Positions 1 to 8,465 of a DNA stretch of 64,000 bases are shown here, in pieces. Every line of letters begins with the position of its first letter. The first letter of the stretch is position 1. Made by a program: the position numbers and the translations under genes. The notes under the pieces were generated by a model that worked only from the letters and a program-made list of their open reading frames with translations, was not told where the DNA came from and did no database searches. The DNA comes from Streptomyces puniciscabiei (GTDB lineage: Bacteria > Actinomycetota > Actinomycetes > Streptomycetales > Streptomycetaceae), in assembly GCF_006715785.1 (NCBI RefSeq), contig NZ_VFNX01000001.1:1998501-2062500 (forward strand), read 5' to 3'.

Positions 1-39
1 GACCGTCTCCGAGGTTTGCCGTCGAAACAGCAGGGCTAA
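1..39 (-). pseudogene. LysR-family regulator, C-terminal-side fragment cut off by the insertion sequence
   Basis: Read on the minus strand, these 39 bases are open and begin with the TTA codon of the 3-base target duplication. They continue the LysR frame that stops at the other end of the insertion element (1514). Joined across the element, the residues read GQLDL followed by ALLFRRQ, a normal way into the effector-binding domain of LysR proteins. The rest of the gene lies outside the window. The exact join is seen in the sequence; the family assignment rests on the N-terminal half. Confidence 0.75.
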
Positions 40-56
40 GACGTCGTTTCTTATGG
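40..56 (+). repeat. Left terminal inverted repeat of the IS5-family element
   Basis: The 17 bases match the complement of 1497-1513 at 15 positions. The TAA target copy sits immediately outside at 37-39. Confidence 0.8.
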
Positions 57-122
57 CTATCGGCAGGCAGTAGGCGGATGTGACCGGAGCGATGTCAGAG
101 TCTGCGGTTAGGGTTCGCGTCC

Positions 123-638
123 ATGGGCATCCACTGCGAGTACGTCCGTCTCTCCCCTGCTGAGCTGCAGCGGTCGTTGAGCGATCCGTCCTGGGCGCAG
201 GAACACATCGACGAGCTGGGTGATGCCTGGGCCGAAGAGGACCCGCTTCCACCCGAGAAGGCGCCCTACTTCAGCATCGAGAAGTCGTGGCACAAGCTGC
301 ACTACCTCATTGCCGCCCACGGTGGCATGCCGGTCGATGTCATCCACGGAGGGGCTGAGCTTCCGTTGGAGGACGACATGGACTTCGGCCCCGCCAGGTA
401 TTTGAGCCCCGAGGACGTCGCCCGGGCCAGCGGCTGCCTCGCCACCACACCGTTTGACGAGTTGGCCCGACACTACGACTTGGCGGCCATGCGCAGCGCC
501 GAGATCTACCCCCTGCCGGAATCCGAAACCGAGGTCCCCTCGGACCTGGACACCCTGCAGCACCGCTACGAGGAGCTGACCCGGTTCTTGTCCGCTGCCG
601 CCACCGCAGGCGATGGCGTAGTCCTCATGCTGGTCTGA
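123..638 (+). CDS. DUF1877 (YfbM-like) protein, passenger inside the IS element
   Basis: The product is 171 residues. It opens MGIHCEYVRLSPAEL and contains WHKLHYL near residue 57, both characteristic of the DUF1877/YfbM family, whose biochemical role is not established. Length fits the family and the frame looks intact with normal Streptomyces composition. The ATG at 123 is the natural start because the family begins at this residue; no strong ribosome site precedes it. It converges on the transposase, ending 27 bases before the transposase stop codon, and both lie between the same terminal repeats. It is therefore cargo of the element rather than a chromosomal neighbour. A toxin, immunity or stress function would be speculation. 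Confidence 0.8.
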   Translation: MGIHCEYVRLSPAELQRSLSDPSWAQEHIDELGDAWAEEDPLPPEKAPYFSIEKSWHKLHYLIAAHGGMPVDVIHGGAELPLEDDMDFGPARYLSPEDVARASGCLATTPFDELARHYDLAAMRSAEIYPLPESETEVPSDLDTLQHRYEELTRFLSAAATAGDGVVLMLV

Positions 639-664
639 CGCGGCTCCCAGCCTGTCTGCTCGGA

Positions 665-1473
665 TCATCTGTCCAGACGGCGTTGGCAGATGAGGGCTGC
701 GGCTATGCCGACGAAGGCGAGGAAGTGCTCGGCCTTGCGTTCGTAGCGGCGGTGCAGGCGGCGGCATCCGGCCAGCCAGGAAACCGTCCTCTCGACCACC
801 CAGCGGTGGCGGCCCAGCCGTGTGGAGGACTCGATGCCCTTGCGCGCGATGCGGTGACGGATGCCTCGCTTGCGGAGCCATCGGCGCAGGTGGTCGTAGT
901 CGTATCCCTTGTCGCCATGGAGCTTGGCCGGTCGCCGGCGGCGCGGGCCGCGCCGGGAGCGGATGGGCGGTATCCCACGCACGAGCGGTTCCAGGCCGAG
1001 GCTGTCGTGCATGTTGGCGCCGGAGATGCCCAGTGACAGGGGCAGACCGTTCCGGTCGGTGATCAGGTGGATTTTCGATCCGCTCTTGCCGCGGTCGGTC
1101 GGATTCGGTCCGGTCAGTGGCCCCCTTTTGCCGCCCGGACACTGACAGAGTCGATCGCGCACCGCGACCAGTCCAGTTCACCGCGGGCGCCGAGTTCGTC
1201 GAGGACGACCCGGTGGAGACGAGCCCACACCCTGGCCCGGCTCCACTGGGCGAAGCGCCGGTAGACCGTGGGCCAGGCCGGACCGAACACGGGCGGCAGT
1301 TGACGCCAAGTGCAGCCCGAGGTGGCTACAAAGATGATCGCCGCCAGAGTCTCTCGGTCACCTGCCCGCCGTCGACCCCCGCCCTGCGGACGCTTCACCT
1401 CAGTCGGTGGGACCACCCGCCGGAACAGGACCCACAACTCATCCGGCACCAACCGCTCAACCAGATCCGTCAT
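665..1473 (-). CDS. IS5-family DDE transposase, two frames joined by a -1 frameshift
   Basis: The first frame starts at ATG 1473 (MTDLVERLVPDELW) and ends at 1114. It carries the first catalytic Asp in CAIDSVSV. The second frame runs to 665 and carries the second Asp in LHGDKGYDYD and the Glu in VERTVSWL. The frames overlap at 1114-1162 around AAAAGGGGG (1122-1131 on the complement), a slippery run typical of this group. A -1 slip gives a fused product of about 269 residues, the normal size. All three catalytic residues are visible, so the enzyme may be active if frameshifting works. Alternatively, each frame could be read as a separate protein. Confidence 0.85.
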
Positions 1474-1496
1474 GCACGGTTCAACGAGCGACCACA

Positions 1497-1513
1497 CCAA
1501 AAGAAACGACCTC
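1497..1513 (-). repeat. Right terminal inverted repeat of the IS5-family element
   Basis: Its complement matches the left terminal repeat (40-56) at 15 of 17 positions. TAA at 1514-1516 is the second target copy. Confidence 0.8.
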
Positions 1514-1945
1514 TAAGTCAAGCTGCCCTGTGGTGACTTGACCGGCCAGCGACTCGCTGTGCCCGGTTCGCACGCTCACTTGGGCTTCAGGCAGGCTCGC
1601 TGATAGCAGCCGCAGGAACTCTGGTAGCACTTCGGCGAGTTGGTCCACTACGCCGATCGAAAGTCTGGTCGTGCCCGTTCTCGGCATCAAGCGGTCGACT
1701 ACCTCGTCGTTGAGGGCCACAACGCGGCGTGCGTAGCCGAGCAGCTCCTCGCCCCGTTCGCTGAGCTGAAGGTTATGCCCGGTGGACGTAAAGACGGGTC
1801 CCTGGATGAAGCTCTCCAGCTGACGGATCTGTTGGCTGACAGCAGGCTGGGTGATGTGCAGGATCGCTGCAGCCCTCCGGAATCCACCGCATTCCACCAC
1901 GGTCACCAGGGTTCGCAACCGAGTAATTTGCAGATCGTGGTACAT
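1514..1945 (-). pseudogene. LysR-family transcriptional regulator, N-terminal half, disrupted by the IS element
   Basis: The fragment starts at ATG 1945 (MYHDLQITRLRTL) with GAGGGG just upstream. It holds a complete winged helix-turn-helix (residues about 3-62, with AAAILHITQPAVSQQIRQLE) and the start of the co-inducer domain. The insertion follows the codon TTA at 1514-1516, so translation runs into the element and ends a few residues later. The remaining coding sequence resumes in frame at 1-39. The gene was probably intact until the element arrived. Target genes are unknown; nothing intact is divergent from it in the window. Confidence 0.8.
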
Positions 1946-1959
1946 GTCCCCCCTCGGAA

Positions 1960-2199
1960 TCATGATGCGTTGACCTCGTCGCTGCCTGCAGGCGGCAATC
2001 TCGGCACGCAATTCCTGTTGGTGCGTTTGGATGGCCGCAGGCCCTCGGCGTTGAGCTGTTCGGCGATCTGGTTGACGGTCAGGCCCTGGTCGGCCAGGCC
2101 CTCCAACCGCTGAAGCAGGTGCGGAAAGTACGACAGGTGGTCATAGAGCTGAACCGGCCGGGAGGCGCGGCTTGCGGTGGTGTGCTCTCCGGCCCACCG
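1960..2199 (-). pseudogene. Remnant of a recombinase C-terminal region
   Basis: On the minus strand an open stretch between stops at 2200-2202 and 1960-1962 reads RPVQLYDHLSYFPHL, then LTVNQIAEQLNAEGLRP. This pattern resembles the helix-turn-helix near the end of large serine recombinases and related mobile-element proteins. There is no start, and the frame ends about 15 residues after the motif, so it is a fragment. It lies directly upstream of the LysR start. Family recognition is by eye only. Confidence 0.4.
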
Positions 2200-2360
2200 C
2201 TACCGTGACAAGCCGGCGCCATCGCCGCGGCACAGATCTCTCACCACCGGGGGCCGCGACCAGTTCCGCAGACTCGGCCGCCGGTTCCTCGGCCCCCGAA
2301 CTGGGGTGGGTAGATTCGGTCGCCCTGTCCAGGGCGCAACGCTAGGTCGCCACGACCGGC

Positions 2361-2745
2361 TCAGGGTTGCGGACGCAGCCGTCGACCATCTGCTCGTACG
2401 GTGCTTGGAATTAGGCTACGGTAGCTCGGCTCGTGGTACGGATCGATCTGGGGGATGCACCGAGGCCACCCCAGGGTTCCGGCCGGATCATTGCGGTTGG
2501 CTACCGTGCGGCGCGACGCCCCGAGGGCTTCCAGTACCTGGGACCGGTACCGTTGGCGACCCTCCTCGATCCAGTCGCCGGTGTCTTGGCCGAGACAGTC
2601 ACCTCGGTAGAGGGCGATCGCCCAGAATAAATGAGCCACACCCCCCGCTTTCAGGTTCTCGACGGCCGTCGCGTTCTCGATTGAGACATAGTGAAACAGG
2701 CAGCCGAGAGTGTCGCGGCGAAACCGACGAACATCCCTTCGACTG
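2361..2745 (-). pseudogene. Degenerate SARP/AfsR-type regulator fragment (BTAD domain)
   Basis: The minus-strand frame reads FWAIALYRGDCLGQD, DWIEEGRQRYRSQVLEAL, and later IDPYHEPSYRSLI. These are the spaced signatures of the bacterial transcriptional activation domain of SARP regulators (LYRGDfL, W.e..R.r.R...leAL, iDPy.E..yR.lm). The middle helices are disrupted, no DNA-binding domain precedes it, and the frame ends at 2361 soon after the motif. Upstream, in-frame stops end the reading near 2745. It is best read as a decayed pathway-type activator. The plus-strand frame across the same stretch (2177-2746) has no recognisable domain. Confidence 0.45.
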
Positions 2746-2750
2746 AATTA

Positions 2751-2994
2751 TCAACCAACAGACCGGAGGCTCGGCAGTTCGGTGTTACAGGAGTACGACA
2801 CCGAGCCGTTCAGCCCCGCCGAGGCACCGCTTCCCCTTCGCGGGTTCGACCACGCCGTGTTGGCGCCGTGGTCGTAGCTCCACGTGCCACGACCCACGTC
2901 GACGGTGGTAGCCAAGGCCGGCGTGGCCGCGGCCATGATGATGACAGGGAGCCGTTGCAACGCTGGCCAACACCCGCCTTGAACCCACGCCCAT
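2751..2994 (-). pseudogene. Lactococcin 972-family bacteriocin-like gene with a frameshifted signal peptide
   Basis: The mature part reads TTVDVGRGTWSYDHG then NTAWSN, which is the start of the secreted lactococcin 972 bacteriocin family, preceded by a hydrophobic stretch ending ATPALA. The best-placed start is ATG 2994 (MGVGSRRVLASVATA), six bases after GGAAAGGG. That frame departs from the mature frame by one base near 2950. Restoring one base gives a typical signal peptide running into LPVIIMAAATPALA. The mature part also stops about 45 residues in, shorter than usual. A GTG at 2999 keeps one frame open but sits one base from the ribosome site. Confidence 0.5.
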
Positions 2995-3041
2995 GACACA
3001 CCCTTTCCATGGACCGCCCCCCGTGGCGATCAGGCACTCAG

Positions 3042-3070
3042 ACACTAGATTCACGCCATGCACGCAACAA
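3042..3070 (-). promoter_or_regulatory. Candidate promoter of the bacteriocin-like gene
   Basis: On the minus strand TTGTTG (3065-3070) and TAGTGT (3042-3047) are separated by 17 bases, about 47 bases upstream of ATG 2994. The match is reasonable but not decisive. Between here and 3378 nothing recognisable is seen. Confidence 0.4.
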
Positions 3071-3378
3071 CCAATTGACCGTCGTTCTGAGGAAAAATTG
3101 AGCCTCGCGCGCTCCGACCGCCGCCGCGAACCGCTCCGGCCGCGCCGGAGGTGGCGCGGGTACGGGCCGCCTGCTGCCGGCGCTCCCACAGCCGGCATCC
3201 CAGAGCACGCCGCGGATGCGCTCCCGGTTGTTCGCCCGTCTCGCCGGCCCGGTAGGCGGGACGGTGGGATGCGGGAGAGGCGGCAGCCTCTGAGACGTCC
3301 TACCCGGAACAGGCCGAGGACACCCGAAACACTCGGCTCACGCGGGCATATGCGCCACCCCCTACGTCCAGCCACGAT

Positions 3379-3493
3379 CCAGCCACGGGCACGCGAACGG
3401 GGTCGGCCCGAATCCGGGCCGACCCCGCTGACCTGGCGTTTTGCTAGTTCGCCGGAGCCACGGTAATGCGTGGCTTATACATTGAAGCGGAAC
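3379..3493. repeat. Diverged copy of the ychF 3' end and terminator, candidate attachment site
   Basis: The segment aligns without gaps to 4251-4365, the last coding bases of ychF plus its terminator. Patches are strongly conserved: CACGGTAA (3459-3466 against 4331-4338), the 15-base ACATTGAAGCGGAAC (3479-3493 against 4351-4365, 14 identical), and a terminator-like hairpin at the same offset (3399-3410 with 3415-3426). Read on the minus strand it ends SFRFNV-stop, like YchF. Overall identity is only about 60-65 percent. It is interpreted as the junction left by an integrated element that used the ychF 3' end. Confidence 0.5.
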
Positions 3494-3542
3494 GACTGCG
3501 GCAACGCTCTCACCCGCGGAAACGAGCTTCTGAGAGATCCCA

Positions 3543-3564
3543 GTCAGCACAGAATCAGCACGGG
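3543..3564 (+). repeat. Direct repeat GTCAGCAC-N4-TCAGCACGGG, left copy
   Basis: The same bipartite 22-base pattern recurs at 4240-4261 with identical spacing. The two copies lie just inside the two ychF-like segments, the position expected for integrase arm-binding sites. No integrase gene is present between them. Confidence 0.5.
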
Positions 3565-3655
3565 CGGCAGGCCCGAGGGTTCAGGACGGCCGGGAAGGCG
3601 GTCGCTCCTTGACGATCTCGTGGCCCGGACCTCGCCGAGTCGCTACGGTTTAGCC

Positions 3656-4237
3656 ATGACCGCACTGCCCGACTGGATGCGCCCGCCGCGCGAGGAAGGC
3701 TGGTTCGCGGAGGACCTGGACCGCCTTCCCGAGGCACCCCGCCACACAGAGCTGATCGACGGAGCGCTTGTCTTCATGATGTCGCCGCAGAGGTGGTGGC
3801 ACGGCCACCTCGTCACCATGCTCACCGTCGCTCTCATGGAGCAGGCGCCCGGCGATGTCAGGGTCAGCCGCGAGATGACCATAAAACTCGACGAGCGAAA
3901 CCGGCCCGAGCCGGATCTGCTGTTGACGACGGCCGACTACGACGGAGACCGCACCTGGTTCGCGCCGGACGAGGTGCGACTCGTCATCGAGGTCGTCTCA
4001 CCCGAGTCCGCGCACCGGGACCGCACGGTCAAGCTCCGCAAGTACGCGGAGGCCGGCATCCCGCACTACTGGTGCATCGAGGACGAGGCCGGCACCCCCG
4101 TCGTCCATGTCTATGAACTCGACGAACCGACTGGCGCCTACGCGCCCGCCGGCATCTTCCGGGGCACCCTGAAGCGGCCTGTGCCGTTCGAGATCAGCCT
4201 GGATCTCGACAAGCTCACCCCGCCGAGGAGCAAGTAG
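3656..4237 (+). CDS. Uma2-family (DUF820) putative endonuclease
   Basis: The 193-residue product contains HTELIDGALVFM near residue 36, PEPDLLL near 83, and LVIEVVSPES followed by KLRKYAEAGIPHYW. This is the usual series of the Uma2 family, whose fold is of the PD-(D/E)XK nuclease type; the PDLLL Asp and IEV Glu are the predicted metal ligands. ATG 3656 is preferred because the family starts at about this distance before the first motif, though the frame is open back to 3470. Biological roles of Uma2 proteins are largely unknown, and Streptomyces carry many copies. It is the only gene between the two candidate attachment sites. Confidence 0.8.
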   Translation: MTALPDWMRPPREEGWFAEDLDRLPEAPRHTELIDGALVFMMSPQRWWHGHLVTMLTVALMEQAPGDVRVSREMTIKLDERNRPEPDLLLTTADYDGDRTWFAPDEVRLVIEVVSPESAHRDRTVKLRKYAEAGIPHYWCIEDEAGTPVVHVYELDEPTGAYAPAGIFRGTLKRPVPFEISLDLDKLTPPRSK

Positions 4238-4239
4238 GA

Positions 4240-4261
4240 GTCAGCACCACGTCAGCACGGG
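4240..4261 (+). repeat. Direct repeat GTCAGCAC-N4-TCAGCACGGG, right copy
   Basis: It pairs with 3543-3564: both halves are identical and the four-base spacer differs. It begins directly after the Uma2 stop codon. Confidence 0.5.
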
Positions 4262-4267
4262 AACGCA

Positions 4268-4301
4268 GATGGGGCCGGACTCACAGAGCCCGGCCCCATC
4301 T
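4268..4301. terminator. Terminator between Uma2 and ychF
   Basis: AGATGGGGCCGG (4268-4279) and CCGGCCCCATCT (4290-4301) form a perfect 12-bp stem with a 10-base loop. It lies between converging genes and can serve both. Confidence 0.75.
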
Positions 4302-4346
4302 GGCCTGCACGTTTGACGAACCGTTTAGCTCACGGTAACGAACCAC

Positions 4347-5435
<1,089 letters not shown>

Positions 5436-5619
5436 GTTGCGACTTCCCGTAGATGAGTGGGCCAGGGGCTGCCAGGGGCCAGAGACTGACACTGACCGAT
5501 CCACCAGTCTACGGCGTCCGCGCCGGGCGGCTCCCGGGAGCTTCGAACGCCCGGCCAAGCGCTCCCCACCGGCGTGTCTGATGGGCTATTCGGCACATAA
5601 ACAGACCTAAGTTGGTCCA

Positions 5620-6204
5620 GTGGAGCAACACGGATCGCGACCCCCGAACGACGGACCGCGACGCGGCACGCCGCACCAGCCCGCGCACCTGCCTCCGCAG
5701 GGCCGCCGTGGGCCCGGCGGCGGGCGCGGGCCGGGCCAGGGGCAGGAGGCGCGGCGGTCGGGGCGGCAGGAGCGGGGCGGGCGACAGGCCTGGTCCGCCG
5801 CCCGGCCGTCCGCGCCCGAGCCACGGGTGCCCGGGCCCCGGCTCACCGGGCTCGGCAGCGGACTGTTCTGCGTCCTCGCGATGTTCCTGCTCGGCTGCCT
5901 GGATGCACTGTTCGGCGGGTCCCTGAGCGCGTACGGCGTACTGTTCCTGCCCGTGTGCGTACTGACCGCGCTGTGGGTGCGGGCGGGGGACGTGCTGACC
6001 GCTCCCGTGGTCGTGCCCATCGCGTTCGCCGTGGGCATGGTGCCCGTCGCCGAAGGTGGCGGGGGGGTGGTCGGGCGGCTGATGGGGCTGTTCACCGGGC
6101 TGGCGACCCAGGCCGGCTGGCTGTACTGCGGGACGCTGGTCGCCGGGGTGATCGTGCTCGTACGCCGGGTGCGGTGGGTACGGCGGCGCCGGCGGCGGAG
6201 CTGA
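5620..6204 (+). CDS. DUF6542-type membrane protein
   Basis: The 194-residue product has a disordered, Arg/Gly/Pro-rich N-terminus of about 75 residues. Three or four hydrophobic segments follow (about 80-100, 107-122, 128-145 and 155-178), and it ends in a strongly basic tail, VRRVRWVRRRRRRS. This layout matches the DUF6542 proteins common in Streptomyces, of unknown function. The GTG at 5620 gives a full-length family member. It converges on ppgK with a 23-base gap that holds no clear terminator. Confidence 0.7.
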   Translation: MEQHGSRPPNDGPRRGTPHQPAHLPPQGRRGPGGGRGPGQGQEARRSGRQERGGRQAWSAARPSAPEPRVPGPRLTGLGSGLFCVLAMFLLGCLDALFGGSLSAYGVLFLPVCVLTALWVRAGDVLTAPVVVPIAFAVGMVPVAEGGGGVVGRLMGLFTGLATQAGWLYCGTLVAGVIVLVRRVRWVRRRRRRS

Positions 6205-6227
6205 GCCGACGCCTACGGACGCCCCGG

Positions 6228-6974
6228 TCATCTCTCCTGGGCCGCTCTCATCGCCGCCCCCACGATCCCCGCGTTGTTCTGCAGCTGCGCGGGGACGATC
6301 TCGGCCTTGATGCCGTCGATGAGGTGCAGGAACTTGTCGGCCTTGCGGCTGACCCCGCCGCCGACGATGATCAGCTCCGGCGAGAACAGCATCTCCACGT
6401 GCGCCAGGTACTTCTGGACGCGGCGGGCCCACTGCTCCCAGCTCAGGCCGTGGTCGTCCTTGGCCTTGCTGGAGGCCTTCTTCTCCGCGTCGTGGCCGCC
6501 CAGCTCCAGGTGGCCGAGCTCCGTGTTCGGCACGAGGAGGCCGTCCATGAAGAGGGCGCTGCCGATGCCGGTGCCGAAGGTGAGCAGGATGACCGTGCCC
6601 CTGCGGTCGCGGCCGGCGCCGAACTGCATCTCGGCGACGCCCGCCGCGTCCGCGTCGTTGACGACCGTCACCGGCAGGCCGCCCAGCTTGCCGCTGAACA
6701 ACGCGCGCGCGTCGGTGTCGATCCAGCTCTTGTCGACGTTCGCCGCCGTACGGACCGTGGCGCCGCCGGTGACCACTCCCGGGAAGGTCAGGCCGACGGG
6801 GCCGGTCCAGCCGAAGTGGTCGATGACCTGTTTGACCCCGTCGGCCACGCCGTCCGGTGTCGCCGGATGGGGGGTGAGCACCTTGCAGCGCTCCTGCGCC
6901 AGGGCGCCCCTGTCCAGGTCCACAGGGGCGCCCTTGATCCCGGATCCGCCGATGTCCACGCCGAAGATCTGCAT
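6228..6974 (-). CDS. ppgK: Polyphosphate glucokinase
   Basis: The 248-residue product is a ROK-fold kinase phosphorylating glucose with inorganic polyphosphate (and usually ATP). Visible motifs are the phosphate-binding DIGGSGIKGAPVDL at 7-20, NDADAAG containing the catalytic Asp, the glycine-rich LTFGTGIGSALF and the ELGHLELGG segment. Length matches actinobacterial PpgK. The ATG at 6974 is the only sensible start. It supplies glucose 6-phosphate in the cytoplasm. It sits next to ispH on the same strand with a 29-base gap, a neighbourhood conserved in streptomycetes. Confidence 0.93.
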   Translation of the reverse strand: MQIFGVDIGGSGIKGAPVDLDRGALAQERCKVLTPHPATPDGVADGVKQVIDHFGWTGPVGLTFPGVVTGGATVRTAANVDKSWIDTDARALFSGKLGGLPVTVVNDADAAGVAEMQFGAGRDRRGTVILLTFGTGIGSALFMDGLLVPNTELGHLELGGHDAEKKASSKAKDDHGLSWEQWARRVQKYLAHVEMLFSPELIIVGGGVSRKADKFLHLIDGIKAEIVPAQLQNNAGIVGAAMRAAQER

Positions 6975-7003
6975 GGCACTACGTTACGACGGACCACTGA
7001 CAG

Positions 7004-8020
7004 TCACGCCTGGGCCGTACCGCTTCCGCCGCGCTCGGCGACCATGGCGGCAGCCTCCTCGCGCAGGTCGCGGCGGAGCTCCTTGGGCAGCGAGAAGGTG
7101 ATGGACTCCTCGGCGGCCTTGACGATCTCCACGTCGCCGTAGCCGCGCTCGGCGAGCCACTGAAGGACCTGCTCGACGAGGACCTCCGGGACGGAGGCGC
7201 CGGAGGTGACACCGACCGTCGTCACACCCTCCAGCCAGGCCTCGTCGATCTCGTCGGCGAAGTCCACCAGGTAGGCCTCGCGGGCACCGGCGAGCTTGGC
7301 GACCTCGACCAGCCGCTTGGAGTTGGAGGAGTTGCGCGAGCCGACGACGATGACCAGCTCGGCCTCGGCACCCATCTGCTTCACGGCGAGCTGCCGGTTC
7401 TGCGTGGCGTAGCAGATGTCGTCGCTGGGCGGGGAGACGAGACCGGGGAACTTCGTCTTCAGGGCGTCGACGGTCTCCATGGTCTCGTCCACGGACAGGG
7501 TGGTCTGGGACAGCCAGACGACCTTCGAGGGGTCGCGGACCTCGACCTTGTCGACGTCGCCGGGGCCGTCGACGAGCTGGATGTGCTCGGGGGCCTCGCC
7601 GGAGGTGCCGATGACCTCCTCGTGGCCCTCGTGGCCGATCAGGAGGATGTCGTAGTCCTCCTTGGCGTAGCGGACGGCTTCCTTGTGGACCTTGGTGACC
7701 AGCGGGCAGGTGGCGTCGATGGTGGCGAGGCGGCCCTGCTCGGCCTCCTCGTGCACGACGGGGGCGACGCCGTGCGCCGAGAACATGACGATGTTGCCCG
7801 GCGGCACCTCCTCCGTCCGCTCGACGAAGACGGCGCCCTTCTTCTCCAGGGTCTGCACGACGTACTTGTTGTGGACGATCTCGTGCCGGACGTAGATCGG
7901 GGCCCCGTACTGCTCGAGGGCCTTCTCGACGGCGATCACGGCGCGGTCCACACCGGCGCAGTAACCCCGGGGGGCGGCGAGCAGGACACGGCGGCCAGGC
8001 GAAGCGGTCATGCGTCCCAT
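7004..8020 (-). CDS. ispH: 4-hydroxy-3-methylbut-2-enyl diphosphate reductase (IspH/LytB)
   Basis: This is the last enzyme of the MEP isoprenoid pathway, forming IPP and DMAPP with a [4Fe-4S] cluster. The three cluster cysteines are visible at 21 (GYCAGVDRA), 105 (DATCPLVTK) and 203 (ICYATQNR). The substrate-binding SAHGVAP and the catalytic Glu region GHEGHEEV are also present. Length (338 residues) is normal. A second in-frame ATG at 8011 (MTASPGRR) is an equally possible start. The cis-prenyltransferase at 34927 uses products of the same pathway. Confidence 0.95.
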   Translation of the reverse strand: MGRMTASPGRRVLLAAPRGYCAGVDRAVIAVEKALEQYGAPIYVRHEIVHNKYVVQTLEKKGAVFVERTEEVPPGNIVMFSAHGVAPVVHEEAEQGRLATIDATCPLVTKVHKEAVRYAKEDYDILLIGHEGHEEVIGTSGEAPEHIQLVDGPGDVDKVEVRDPSKVVWLSQTTLSVDETMETVDALKTKFPGLVSPPSDDICYATQNRQLAVKQMGAEAELVIVVGSRNSSNSKRLVEVAKLAGAREAYLVDFADEIDEAWLEGVTTVGVTSGASVPEVLVEQVLQWLAERGYGDVEIVKAAEESITFSLPKELRRDLREEAAAMVAERGGSGTAQA

Positions 8021-8085
8021 CGTAAGGCCGCGTTCGGCGGCGCCGAGATCGCGTGTCCGGCGCCGCGCGGGGAAGACTGAGGACC

Positions 8086-8373
8086 ATGCCCGACCCGGAC
8101 ACGGCGACGCCGTCCCCGACTCCCTCTTCGAGCGCGGCCGACGAACACCACCGGCTGCGGCGCGGTCTCGGCCTGCGGGACCTCGTGGTCTACGGACTTC
8201 TCTTCATCGCCCCCATGGCGCCGGTCGGCGTGTTCGGCACGCTGGACGCCAGGTCGCACGGGGCGGTGGCGCTGGTGTACGTGGTGGCGACGGTCGCCAT
8301 GGCGCTCACCGCTTTCAGCTACGCGCAGATGGTGCGGGTGGGGCAGCGGGGCCGGGTGCGGTCGCCCGAGTAG
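8086..8373 (+). pseudogene. Truncated APC-type amino-acid permease, N-terminal remnant
   Basis: The 95-residue frame begins with a short hydrophilic head. It continues [20 protein letters not shown] and [20 protein letters not shown], the first two membrane helices of APC superfamily permeases. It then meets an abrupt basic tail and stop. Full-length family members have about 12 helices and 450 residues; no continuation is found before xseA starts 90 bases downstream. It is best explained as the stump of a deleted permease gene. Confidence 0.6.
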
Positions 8374-8465
8374 CTGAGCCGGGTCGGCTCCGGGCGGGGC
8401 CGGGTGGCTTGCCCGCAGCGGCGACGGGAGACCGGTTGTCGGCACCCCCCGTTACTCTCAACCGC

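Larger units (their letters stand above)
40..1513. mobile_element. IS5-family insertion element carrying a DUF1877 passenger gene
   Basis: The element is 1474 bp. Its ends are imperfect terminal inverted repeats: 40-56 (GACGTCGTTTCTTATGG) and the complement of 1497-1513 (GAGGTCGTTTCTTTTGG), matching at 15 of 17 positions. TAA at 37-39 and TAA at 1514-1516 form a 3-bp target duplication, typical of IS5 relatives. The boundaries are confirmed independently, because deleting 40-1513 plus one duplication restores an open LysR frame. Inside are a minus-strand DDE transposase in two overlapping frames and a plus-strand DUF1877 gene. Ordinary two-frame IS5 elements of this type are usually about 0.85-0.95 kb, so the left end is about 600 bp longer than expected. 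Confidence 0.85.

Noticed and set aside
2177-2746. 189-codon plus-strand frame
   Set aside because: It has no recognisable domain, while the opposite strand shows BTAD signatures and a recombinase tail.
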